A DNA stretch of 64,000 nucleotides from a bacterium (GTDB lineage Bacteria; Bacteroidota; Ignavibacteria; Kapaibacteriales; UBA2268): contig JANJTB010000040.1 in assembly GCA_024711295.1 (NCBI GenBank), positions 43,423 through 107,422 of the forward strand, read 5' to 3'. The notes beneath the pieces are model-generated. The model was not told the origin of the DNA. It saw only the letters and a list, made by a program, of their open reading frames with translations, and ran no database searches. This document shows positions 54,188 to 63,136 of this stretch, piece after piece. Each line of letters begins with the position of its first letter. Position 1 is the stretch's first letter. A program made the position numbers and the translations under genes.

Positions 54188-54994
54188 ATGAAGAAGAAAG
54201 TTTACGAATTTATCAATACAAATTCATACTTTGTAAAATTTATTTATACACTGATTATCCTGAATGTGATATCACTGATATTAGCATCATACAAGGAAAT
54301 AAATTACGAGTACCATCCAATATTGGAAGGATTTGAAGTATTTTCGGTAATCATTTTCTCCATAGAGTACATACTAAGATTGTGGTCTGCAACTCACGAG
54401 TATGAAACCGGAACAGATTTGGGTAAGAGGATGCGATTTGTGTTCTCATTTCCTGGAATGATTGATTTACTTGCTGTATTGCCATTTTATTTACCTCTAT
54501 TAATTCCATTCGACTTACGTGTTCTCAGAATACTTAGATTATTCAGATTACTGAGAATATTCAAGCTTGGCAGAGTGTCGAAATCACTTCAGACAGTTTT
54601 TAGTGTTTTGAGAGAATCCAGAGCCGAGCTCTCGATAACTTTGTTTGTAGCATTTATTCTGATGGTACTTTCTTCTACATTAATGTTTTATGTTGAGCAC
54701 GAAGTTCAGCCGGATAAATTCGAAAATATCGGCATGGCAATGTGGTGGGCAGTAGCCACTCTTACAACAGTAGGCTATGGCGATGTTTATCCCGTAACAG
54801 GTGCAGGCAAGCTGCTTAGCTCCGTAATTGCACTTGTTGGTATTGGCTTCGTTGCACTACCAACAGGTATTATTAGCTCAGCATTTATGACAAAAGTACA
54901 GGAGGAGAAATCAAAAAAAGCTGCCGAAGATGCAGCCACATTGATCACTACTTGCCCTCATTGCGGAGCAGATATTTCAGATATTAAACATTAA
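54188..54994 (+). CDS. voltage-gated potassium channel (Kv-like)
   Basis: A 268-residue six-helix channel. S4 carries the regularly spaced arginines DLRVLRILRLFRLLRIFKLGRVSK. The pore helix and filter read MWWAVATLTTVGYGDVYPVTGAGK. A short cytoplasmic tail ends with TTCPHCGADISDIKH, a CxxC half of a zinc-ribbon-like motif. This is the compact bacterial Kv form. It follows the GNAT gene. Confidence 0.92.
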   Translation: MKKKVYEFINTNSYFVKFIYTLIILNVISLILASYKEINYEYHPILEGFEVFSVIIFSIEYILRLWSATHEYETGTDLGKRMRFVFSFPGMIDLLAVLPFYLPLLIPFDLRVLRILRLFRLLRIFKLGRVSKSLQTVFSVLRESRAELSITLFVAFILMVLSSTLMFYVEHEVQPDKFENIGMAMWWAVATLTTVGYGDVYPVTGAGKLLSSVIALVGIGFVALPTGIISSAFMTKVQEEKSKKAAEDAATLITTCPHCGADISDIKH

Positions 54995-55134
54995 ATATAA
55001 TTCCTATTTAGCAATAATACATTCTTGTGAGGCAGCTGATTCATTATGCTATAAAAACTTAATTATTTGCTTAGTGTTTAATCTTCAATTACTTAATTCT
55101 TAACAATAAGCATAGCCTTGAATCAAAAAGATAA

Positions 55135-56004
55135 CTATGTATCATACCCGTATTTGGGTATCATCATCCCGACAAGCTTATCTCGAAGTTTAGTTGGGAG
55201 TGACTCAAGAATTCTGTAGAATATTACTTTTTGACCAACAAAAATCCTGGCTTTAGGGTTCTTTGCATTTACAAGCTTTAGAACTTCTTTTGCTACTACT
55301 TCTGCTCTTGATCCCCGAACTTTGCGAATCTCATCTTTCATAAACTCTGCAATCGGTCCGTAAAGCAACTTATCGGAATCTGTCCATTTTTTTGTTTTTG
55401 AATCAATGTCATCAACAGCTTTTTGCCAAATTTCAGTACGAATATCTCCGGGTAAAATATTTGAAACATGAATATTCCACGGCTTAAGCTCTAACCTTAA
55501 AGCATCTGCAAGTCCTTCAACAGCAAATTTCGAAGAGCAGTAGGCAGCAGTAAACGGCATAGAGCTAACTCCTGAGATTGAACAGGTATTGATAATCCTG
55601 CCATTTTTTGATCGTAGAATCGGCAAAAATGCTTTAATCATTGATACCATCCCAAAATAGTTAATTTCGAAATGTAGTCTTATTTCACTCATTTCCTGAA
55701 GCTCTAAGGGTGATGCTTTTGCTATACCGCAATTGTTGAAAAGAATAAATCTTGTGATGTGCTGTAATTCATTATCAATCAGAGATTTTAAATGGTTGAT
55801 AGTATCAGGATTTGTTACATCAAGAATTACCGGGACAAGATTTTTGGATGCTTTGCTTATTAGATTTATACCATCTTCATGGCTTAGAATCCCGGCATAC
55901 ACCTTGTATCCAAGACTATCGAACAATAATGCTGTAGCCATACCAATACCTGATGAAGCTCCACTTATCAGAATCGCTACTCCGGAGTTTTGTTTTTTAC
56001 TCAT
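55135..56004 (-). CDS. short-chain dehydrogenase/reductase
   Basis: A protein of 289 residues from ATG 56004; a TTG at 56031 is rejected. NAD(P)-binding motif VAILISGASSGIGMATALLF, FILFNNCGIAKASPLE (NNAG-like), catalytic Ser in NTCSISGVSS and the YxxxK motif AAYCSSKFAVEG are present. The NAG motif is NCG here. The C-terminal part is longer than the SDR core (ARIFVGQKVIFYRILESLPTKLRDKLV) and may contact membrane lipids. Promoter at 56039. Substrate unknown. Confidence 0.9.
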   Translation of the reverse strand: MSKKQNSGVAILISGASSGIGMATALLFDSLGYKVYAGILSHEDGINLISKASKNLVPVILDVTNPDTINHLKSLIDNELQHITRFILFNNCGIAKASPLELQEMSEIRLHFEINYFGMVSMIKAFLPILRSKNGRIINTCSISGVSSMPFTAAYCSSKFAVEGLADALRLELKPWNIHVSNILPGDIRTEIWQKAVDDIDSKTKKWTDSDKLLYGPIAEFMKDEIRKVRGSRAEVVAKEVLKLVNAKNPKARIFVGQKVIFYRILESLPTKLRDKLVGMMIPKYGYDT

Positions 56005-56038
56005 TTTGTAATTATCTGCTAAGATATACAATCACTTA

Positions 56039-56069
56039 CAAACATAAGGGTTTTGACTCTCATTACAAA
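56039..56069 (-). promoter_or_regulatory. Bacteroidota-type promoter of the SDR gene
   Basis: On the minus strand, TTTG (56069-56066), 19 bases and TATGTTTG (56046-56039) match the consensus. The -7 box ends 34 bases before the ATG at 56004. Confidence 0.7.
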
Positions 56070-56156
56070 GATATTTCTATGATTTGTTACTGATCAAATG
56101 AAATTTATCTTAGAAATTTTATTTAAATAATTGGGCTTAAACACCTTCGGCATTTG

Positions 56157-59100
56157 TTATGAATTTCTATGATTTTCAATTATTTCAAAGACTAAGTTAT
56201 CAAATTTGTTGGAATCAATATTGTCATTATTAAATTGTAAGGCATTTGAGTGTAATCCTTCTTTTATATAGATCTCCTTCAGAAGTGATTCTGTAATTTT
56301 ACTTTGCATACATTCGTGGGGACTTACCAACACAATCGAATCAATTTGTCTGTTTCTTTTTAATACCATTGATTTACCCACAGACAGCATTGATTCACTC
56401 ATTAATTTAATATCAATATATTGCTTGGTTGATTTAATTGCAGCGTCAAGATGGGGGATTTTGGGGCAATGAGAATGTTTGCTGATTATTGAATTACAGG
56501 TTTCCTTAATTCTGTACTTCAAAAATTGATTAAATGTTGATTTTATGCTGCTCGAACCGATTTTATCTTCGTAAGAGTCAAGGAACTCCAGCCAGTCAAA
56601 GAATTGTGCAGGCAGAGCTCTGATGCCTGATTTTTCGAGTTTTTCAACTAAATTATCCGAAGAGAACGAATCGCATCTGATATAGAGCGCACCATCAATA
56701 CTGACAGTAGGCAATTCCTTATTATTTTGTATTGCTCCAAACTCAATTGCTGCATTTTTTAGAATTTCTGAACAGCCAAATAATTGACCAGAAAGTATCT
56801 GGAATAATGATTGGTGAGTACTGATATTTTTACTATTTATATTTTCGAGATGGCTCATCAATTTAGTCTTATATTTCGTAAAGATATCATTTGCAGAACC
56901 GTTGATTTTCTCAATGGGACGTGTAAAATGTAAGCACCAGTTCATAGAATCAATAATACAGGTTGCTATATAAAGGATTATAAATAGTCCTTTTGGTACA
57001 TCTTGCACAAAATTACTGTTACCAGAGGACAGAATTTTAATTTTTTCACTTAAGCCTATTTTATCCAAAATAATTTTTTGCAGAATATTGTACATACCGA
57101 AGCGACAAGGACCATCAGAACCAGGCATAAAATAAACATATTTCTCATCCTTTAGTGAATTTTTCTCGATGTACAATAGCAAACTGCCTAAAGTAGAAAT
57201 CATTGGTGTGCATTCCTTGCCGGAGGTATATTTTTTCCCTAATTCTATACTTGACTGATCAGGTATAGGCAGTGATTCTGCTGCAATGCCCGAACCCCTT
57301 AATGCTGCAGCAAATACATCTGAAGTTGGACCCAAATATGGTATTAACAACTTTGTCCTATCATTTATGATTGATTCAATGCTTATACTGACAGGCAAGT
57401 AGTTTGCCTTGTTGTATGTTAGATCTGAGTTATTTGCTCTGTGCTCGGAATTGGATACACATTCGAGAAAAGCTTCTATTCTTGTTATTATACCATTATC
57501 ACTCCCACGCACATCATTATCAATGATCAAATAGGGCTTGGGATTCATCACATCGCGAAAGAAGTGTTGATTAAAGCTATCAGGTCCACAACTGTAATTT
57601 GTGGCAAATATAGCATAAATACCTTCTGTTTCCCGTATTCTTTTTGCAGCCCTGATGCTTTGCTGTCCGCAACTCCAGTAAAAAACATCAAAATCATTAG
57701 TTTTGGAGTCAACTTCGAAGCAGTCAACAGGTATTGGCATTGCACCTAGTTTTCGAAGAATTTTGGGAATTCCGGAATTTAGTATATTATTGTAAATTGA
57801 ATAAGTCTTTCCAATTATTACCATTGGCTTTACACCTTGCTTTTTGCAAAAATCCAAAGCTGTTCTACCAATATTCTGCTTATAATCATCAAATTGATAC
57901 TGTACTTTCAATGCTTTCCAATATGCTGACATCCAGTCTAAATCTTCACAATTCAATAATTTTGCTATTTCTTGGCATGATTCGATAAATTCAACTGATT
58001 CGAGATTTCCTTTTCCTATTTGAATAAATGGAGATATTAAGTACTTACAGCTTTCATTTTGAATTCCTGATGCGATTATGTTGGAACTTCCCTGAATAAT
58101 TGGGCATAACTTAGAGTAATTTTCACTGCCGATTTTAGGCGAGTCAACCATAATAGGGGAAAATACATAATCAATATTTCTTTCAATAAAAGAGTTCAGT
58201 ACGCCCGAATATATCATCATTGGAGCACAATATAAAACATTTGTACTGTGCATTCCTTTAGCTAAGGCATCTTCGTCAGATATGTTTTCAGTTACAATGT
58301 TGAAACCAAGCTCATTAATATATGAAACAAAAAACGGGAACAAATCCTTTAGCTGAAATCCATCGCTTATTGCAACACTTTTTTTATCATCATAAATCTT
58401 TAATTTATCAACTAAATCAGCAACATATTTTTCACGAAGCTTAAAAATATCAGGCATGTTGTTCGGATTAATACTTTGCGGCCTTTCTGTATTGCTCCAA
58501 AGTGAGCATGAACCACCCCAATATATATTTTTTGATTCACCGTTCAATGTAAAATGTAATTTTTCTATTTCACACTTATTGCCCGGTTTATCGCATCCAG
58601 TACTTGACTTGCATTCAAACGAATCTTTGTAAAAATTGCTTAAGTATTTCAGTTCCCGGATGTCATAATTAATTGCCGGTTTCATTTTTAATCTCTTAAA
58701 AGCAATAATCGCAATACCCAAAGCGCCGGTAATACCCGGATTGGGCGGAATAGTGATATCTCTGTTTAAAACCATTGCAAAAGCTGCTGCCAAGGCATCG
58801 GATTTGAAAGTCATTCCCTGACAGTAAATGTTTTTTCCCATTGGCTTATCAACAACCACTCTTTGTAAATAATTTTGAACAACTGAATGGTATATACCGG
58901 CAATGATTGCATTCCTATCATACTTCAAGCCAATAGCCTGCTGCATTATTTCAGCCATAAAAACAGAACAGTGCCTTCCCAGGTTAACTGTATATTCTGA
59001 CTCAACAGCCATCAAGCTAAGTTGATTGGCATCCGGTGATTTATCGAACTGCTTGCCCTGCTCTTCGATAAATGAACCAGTACCGGCACTGCAACTTTCA

Positions 59101-60398
59101 TTCAAAGCTACTTCAACAACACTACCCTGAGATAATCGAATAAATTTTGAATCTTGCCCACCTATTTCAATTATTATATCAACATCTTTGTTATAGTAAA
59201 GTGCACCTTCGGCATGGGCTAATAATTCATTGCCGGAGATCACACAGCCATCACCAAAACTACTTGTCAGCAATGCAATTGCAATTTCACGACCGCTCCC
59301 TGTTACACCAAATCCCCTAACATTTATATTAAGGGATTGTTGTAAGTGTAAGTTATCAATTAGTTTGAGTGTTGAGTGAATCGGGTCTCCGTTTGTGCTA
59401 ACATAATCATGATATACCAATGCCATTTTGTCTATATCATAGGCAACTAACTTTGAACCGGTTGAACCAACATCTAATCCCAAAATTACATTGCAAATTC
59501 CGTTTGAAATATTATAGCAACTGTCATTAATTCTCTTTACCCTGCTCAAACTATCTCTGAGCCGCGGAAGTATTCCAATATTTTTTGTTTCTAACTGAAC
59601 AGATTTAGCATGGGAATGCTTAATTTTATTCTCCATGGCATAGACAGCACATCCGATGGCTTCAGTATAAATGAAATGATCATTTATATCATCAATCAAA
59701 TTCATATTATTTTCAACCAAAAAGGATTTTACTTTTTCTTTAATCCTTTGTATTTTAAAAACTCCACCGCTTAAATATATGCTGCTAGGAGTTCTTGCAG
59801 GATTGATTAAAGTGAGCGATGATTCAGCTATAGTATCGAAAAGTGCAGTTAATATCTCCACTTTATCTACACCCTTATTGGCAAGATGTGTTAAATTAGT
59901 TTTCAGCAACACAGGGCATCTTCCCATCAATTTTTGGGTAGAATTATATCCTTGAGTAAGTGAGTTGATATCTTCGAATGATATGTTCAGTCTGTCAATC
60001 AGCTGACTGATAAAGTTACCTGTTTCAGCAGTACAATTAGAATTATGATGAATCAGATCCCTTCCATCTTTAAATATTTCTATCAGTGAATATCCATGAC
60101 TGCTTACTGATAATATTGCAACTTCTTCAAAATTTGGATACAAGAACCTGAAACCTTTTGTTCTGGCAAGCTTTTCGGGTATTCCGAAGTTTTCTGCAAA
60201 ATTGCGATATCTGCCGGTAGTGCATATATAATCAGACTTTTGAATATTAAGTTCTTCGATAATTTTCCTCAAAGCATACTCAGGCTTTTTGGAGTGAGGT
60301 ACTGAGAATCTATTATTTATCGTATAAACATTATTATTAAGAGTTAGCTGAGTTACTTTGATATTTTCCGACCCGATATCTATACCAATTGATTTCAT
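56157..60398 (-). CDS. tandem acyl-CoA dehydratase activase fusion (BcrAD/BadFG-like)
   Basis: A 1413-residue cytoplasmic protein. Residues 1-255 form one ASKHA ATPase domain (IGIDIGSENIKV at 4-15). Residues 305-580 form a second (LGLDVGSTGSKL, GVTGSGREI, IEIGGQDSKF). DUF2229/COG3580-like sequence then follows (LFPFFVSYINELGFN, NVLYCAPMM), with a further COG3581-like part (LIPYLGPTSDVFAAAL, GKECTPMISTLG, DGPCRFGMYN). HgdC-type activators couple ATP hydrolysis to electron transfer through an inter-subunit [4Fe-4S] cluster. Cys436 and Cys477 match its ligands, and Cys122 and Cys161 occupy the same places in the first domain. No dehydratase subunits are adjacent. It starts 21 bases after a radical SAM gene. 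Confidence 0.9.
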   Translation of the reverse strand: MKSIGIDIGSENIKVTQLTLNNNVYTINNRFSVPHSKKPEYALRKIIEELNIQKSDYICTTGRYRNFAENFGIPEKLARTKGFRFLYPNFEEVAILSVSSHGYSLIEIFKDGRDLIHHNSNCTAETGNFISQLIDRLNISFEDINSLTQGYNSTQKLMGRCPVLLKTNLTHLANKGVDKVEILTALFDTIAESSLTLINPARTPSSIYLSGGVFKIQRIKEKVKSFLVENNMNLIDDINDHFIYTEAIGCAVYAMENKIKHSHAKSVQLETKNIGILPRLRDSLSRVKRINDSCYNISNGICNVILGLDVGSTGSKLVAYDIDKMALVYHDYVSTNGDPIHSTLKLIDNLHLQQSLNINVRGFGVTGSGREIAIALLTSSFGDGCVISGNELLAHAEGALYYNKDVDIIIEIGGQDSKFIRLSQGSVVEVALNESCSAGTGSFIEEQGKQFDKSPDANQLSLMAVESEYTVNLGRHCSVFMAEIMQQAIGLKYDRNAIIAGIYHSVVQNYLQRVVVDKPMGKNIYCQGMTFKSDALAAAFAMVLNRDITIPPNPGITGALGIAIIAFKRLKMKPAINYDIRELKYLSNFYKDSFECKSSTGCDKPGNKCEIEKLHFTLNGESKNIYWGGSCSLWSNTERPQSINPNNMPDIFKLREKYVADLVDKLKIYDDKKSVAISDGFQLKDLFPFFVSYINELGFNIVTENISDEDALAKGMHSTNVLYCAPMMIYSGVLNSFIERNIDYVFSPIMVDSPKIGSENYSKLCPIIQGSSNIIASGIQNESCKYLISPFIQIGKGNLESVEFIESCQEIAKLLNCEDLDWMSAYWKALKVQYQFDDYKQNIGRTALDFCKKQGVKPMVIIGKTYSIYNNILNSGIPKILRKLGAMPIPVDCFEVDSKTNDFDVFYWSCGQQSIRAAKRIRETEGIYAIFATNYSCGPDSFNQHFFRDVMNPKPYLIIDNDVRGSDNGIITRIEAFLECVSNSEHRANNSDLTYNKANYLPVSISIESIINDRTKLLIPYLGPTSDVFAAALRGSGIAAESLPIPDQSSIELGKKYTSGKECTPMISTLGSLLLYIEKNSLKDEKYVYFMPGSDGPCRFGMYNILQKIILDKIGLSEKIKILSSGNSNFVQDVPKGLFIILYIATCIIDSMNWCLHFTRPIEKINGSANDIFTKYKTKLMSHLENINSKNISTHQSLFQILSGQLFGCSEILKNAAIEFGAIQNNKELPTVSIDGALYIRCDSFSSDNLVEKLEKSGIRALPAQFFDWLEFLDSYEDKIGSSSIKSTFNQFLKYRIKETCNSIISKHSHCPKIPHLDAAIKSTKQYIDIKLMSESMLSVGKSMVLKRNRQIDSIVLVSPHECMQSKITESLLKEIYIKEGLHSNALQFNNDNIDSNKFDNLVFEIIENHRNS

Positions 60399-60419
60399 TA
60401 TCTTGATAATATTATATAA

Positions 60420-61454
60420 TTATGATAAATTTAAATTGTCCATCAAATCTTTTGCATATCTGAATGGATTATCTACCAAAATAGCAGGCTCAATCAGGCA
60501 ATTAATCATACATTTTTGTGATTTCTTGGAGCATTCAGGTAAACTTTGCTTTTTGTAAGCTTCTTTTAACATTACATACAAGTTTGGATAATCGAGTACA
60601 TTACCGTAAACTTTTTGATATGCAGTGCATGGATAAAGTAAAGAGCCATCGGGATATACTCTCGGGTTTTGTGTAGGATAGCAAGTATGATACCTTTTTT
60701 TCATGATACTGTCGAGATATACATTTGTAACGATAATCCGTTTTTCGCCTTTTTTCTTCATCTGCTTTATATCATCCAGCAAAGCAATATAGTCACTGTT
60801 GTATTCTAAATTGTCGCCAAGCGATGTCCATTCATCAATCGGTTGAGGACCAAGCAGAATATCGTATTCGTTGCAAAAATCAACCAATGACCTAAAGTCT
60901 GATATTGTTTCGGAGTTTATTAAATTGTTTATGCAAAGTGTAAAATTGTATTTACTCTGGAGTTTCGACAACATAATTATATTGTCAATAATCCTGCGTG
61001 CTACACCTTTTACACCCAGCATACGTTCCCATTTCTCTACATCTAAAGAATCAAGACTTACAACCAAATAATCAAGATATTGCAAACATTCTAAATGCTC
61101 ATCAATTTTGAGAGCATTAGTAATCATCCATAATGGATTAAAACCAAGTTCTTTGCCTCTTTTTAAAATAAGCGGCAAGTCGTTCCTTAGTGTTGGCTCT
61201 CCACCGCTTATGTAAAGTCCTGGGCATTTATACCTTATTTTTTCGATTAGTTGAAGTACTTTATCAGTAGGCAACTCTTTTGTGTTTGGGAGTATAGGCC
61301 TGCAGTAAGTACACTTGAGATTGCAACGCATTGTAATAAAAAAAGTAGTAGTAAGCGGTAAGAAAAACCTCGAGCTGCTGAAGCGGCGCATAAATATGCT
61401 TTTTATGAGATTTAAGTGAAACTCTCTTGAAACATTTTTCAATCTGCTTTTCAT
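60420..61454 (-). CDS. radical SAM protein with C-terminal Cys cluster
   Basis: A 344-residue radical SAM enzyme. The [4Fe-4S]-SAM motif CNLKCTYC uses Cys44, Cys48 and Cys51, and the SAM-binding GGEP motif is at 84-87. The C-terminal region has further cysteines (HTCYPTQNPRVYPDG, LLYPCTAYQK, LPECSKKSQKCMINC), consistent with a SPASM-like auxiliary cluster. The second radical SAM gene lies 81 bases upstream and the activase 21 bases downstream, so all three probably form one operon. The reaction is unknown. Confidence 0.9.
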   Translation of the reverse strand: MKSRLKNVSREFHLNLIKSIFMRRFSSSRFFLPLTTTFFITMRCNLKCTYCRPILPNTKELPTDKVLQLIEKIRYKCPGLYISGGEPTLRNDLPLILKRGKELGFNPLWMITNALKIDEHLECLQYLDYLVVSLDSLDVEKWERMLGVKGVARRIIDNIIMLSKLQSKYNFTLCINNLINSETISDFRSLVDFCNEYDILLGPQPIDEWTSLGDNLEYNSDYIALLDDIKQMKKKGEKRIIVTNVYLDSIMKKRYHTCYPTQNPRVYPDGSLLYPCTAYQKVYGNVLDYPNLYVMLKEAYKKQSLPECSKKSQKCMINCLIEPAILVDNPFRYAKDLMDNLNLS

Positions 61455-61535
61455 AACCTAATCCATATTATTGAATTTTTAATTAATAACAGGCAATAAG
61501 CTCCAGTCAATGATTATTTTTGGGATTAATGTATC

Positions 61536-62765
61536 CTAATCATTTATGAGTTCTTTTTTTTCTACCCTTGCAAAATTGTTATATTTGTATAATTCTTCCA
61601 TTCTGCAAGACCAAACAAGTTCATTATTAAAAATCGAAATATCCGGACAACCATCACACATATTCATATCGCCATTACTAAGTAAATCAGTAGGTTGAAT
61701 TATCATGACAGATTGATAATATACCTTACTAAAAAATGCTTTGGGATTATCAATAAATGTTCGGAAGTATTTTTTGCAGGCAAGCCAAATATTTTTATCC
61801 ATAAATGATAGTAAAAAGTACATTTTACCATGCTTCAACAATCTTGTATCCCCATAAGCAAGATATTTGCCTGTAAACAAATGATTAAATGTTTGTACAA
61901 ATTCCATAAATTTGGGACCAATATATCCCATAATTTTATGCTTATTACCTAACCTCCCTGTCATTAACCACTTAAATGAATCCGGTTTGTGAGTGCCATT
62001 AAGGAATGAGCATGGCATAAAATCCGGCTCATATTTTCTTATCTCTTCAATTATTTCCGGTGATGTGACATCTGTTCGACGTTCAAACTCCTTAACTGAA
62101 TAGGGCACTTCCTCAAAAGTAATTTTTTCATTACCAACATAGTAATCATAATCCTGATTTCTGACAGCAATCCTGTAGATGATAAACACCATAATATGTA
62201 CTATGTCAATGTTTTCCTGAGCCCATTTTAGAACTGCCGGCACATACTTAATATTTTCGGGATAAACGGTCAGGTTGAATGCACACGACATACCACCAAC
62301 TTCAGCGAGCATTTTAGCCATTTTCAGTCTTAGCTCATTTAGCTCTATTTCGTTTTTACCTTTCCACTTCGAGCGGTCTTGTCCGCTATCTATATGAAAT
62401 GTAAAACCAAACACTCCTGCTTCTTTCAGTTTAAATAATAATTCAGGTGTCAGGAGTTCACCATTGGTATTAATAACAGGTTTCCAGCCCATATCTCTTA
62501 CTAATCTTACAATTTCAATTATTTCTGGATGTGTAAGTGGCTCTCCACCGGCAATGGAGATTGAGTCGGTCTTGCGTAATGACTTGAAGATTTCAAGCTC
62601 TTGACGTATTTCCGAAAGCGATTTGTGAGAATTACTTCGATTTTCGCGATAGCAACCATCGCAATGAAGGTTGCATTTGCTCGTTGGCTCAAGCCACGAA
62701 AGGGCATTATCAACCAAGTTCCAAGGTAATCGGTATAAATTTTGAATTTTTACTTCTAAATCCAT
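61536..62765 (-). CDS. radical SAM protein
   Basis: A 409-residue radical SAM enzyme. The cluster motif CNLHCDGC uses Cys31, Cys35 and Cys38, and IAGGEPLTHPE (73-76 GGEP) binds SAM. The C-terminus has Cys370, Cys373 and Cys387 (MCDGCPD and WSCRMEE), a likely auxiliary cluster. Helical or hydrophobic segments such as FVQTFNHLFTGKYLAYG and FLLSFMDKNIWLACKKYF precede it, which might bind a lipid substrate. The specific product cannot be named. Likely first gene of the operon. Confidence 0.9.
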   Translation of the reverse strand: MDLEVKIQNLYRLPWNLVDNALSWLEPTSKCNLHCDGCYRENRSNSHKSLSEIRQELEIFKSLRKTDSISIAGGEPLTHPEIIEIVRLVRDMGWKPVINTNGELLTPELLFKLKEAGVFGFTFHIDSGQDRSKWKGKNEIELNELRLKMAKMLAEVGGMSCAFNLTVYPENIKYVPAVLKWAQENIDIVHIMVFIIYRIAVRNQDYDYYVGNEKITFEEVPYSVKEFERRTDVTSPEIIEEIRKYEPDFMPCSFLNGTHKPDSFKWLMTGRLGNKHKIMGYIGPKFMEFVQTFNHLFTGKYLAYGDTRLLKHGKMYFLLSFMDKNIWLACKKYFRTFIDNPKAFFSKVYYQSVMIIQPTDLLSNGDMNMCDGCPDISIFNNELVWSCRMEELYKYNNFARVEKKELIND

Positions 62766-63136
62766 ATTGCAAACCTGTATGTTAGTTTTTAAATAAACAA
62801 AAAACTTCGCTGTGACAAATCAGAAATACTACTTTTTAAGAATTAAAAATAACTTAAATTTAAAAAACCTTTAACTATTTATGTAAAACAAAAAAATCTT
62901 CTTATCAGATAATTTAAAATAGTAAATAATTAGCTAATTTCAAAAATATATCTGCTAATTTCTCATATTTATTCCATAAGTACATTTAATATTTAATTGT
63001 TATACTCCAATTTTTTATTTGTGCTTTGTTTTTTTTACTTTTTTCAAATATTTTGGGACAAAAATCAAATTGATGTGTCTTTATAAATAGGTATATTTGC
63101 AAATATTGAAAAACATTCTTTTTAGGGGTGAATGCT
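62766..63136. other. 371-bp divergent intergenic region
   Basis: Very AT-rich region between the radical SAM operon and the propeller gene. It contains the plus-strand promoter at 63069-63099. A minus-strand -7-like TATTTTTG lies at 62948-62941 without a convincing -33 box. No hairpin or ORF was recognised. Confidence 0.45.
63069..63099 (+). promoter_or_regulatory. promoter-like element of the 63137 gene
   Basis: TATATTTG (63092-63099) fits TAnnTTTG, and ATTG (63069-63072) stands in for TTTG 19 bases upstream. The -7 box ends 37 bases before the ATG. Confidence 0.55.

Noticed and set aside
54995..55134. Terminator between the K+ channel and SDR genes
   Set aside because: Only a 6-bp pairing over a long distance was found, too weak to call.
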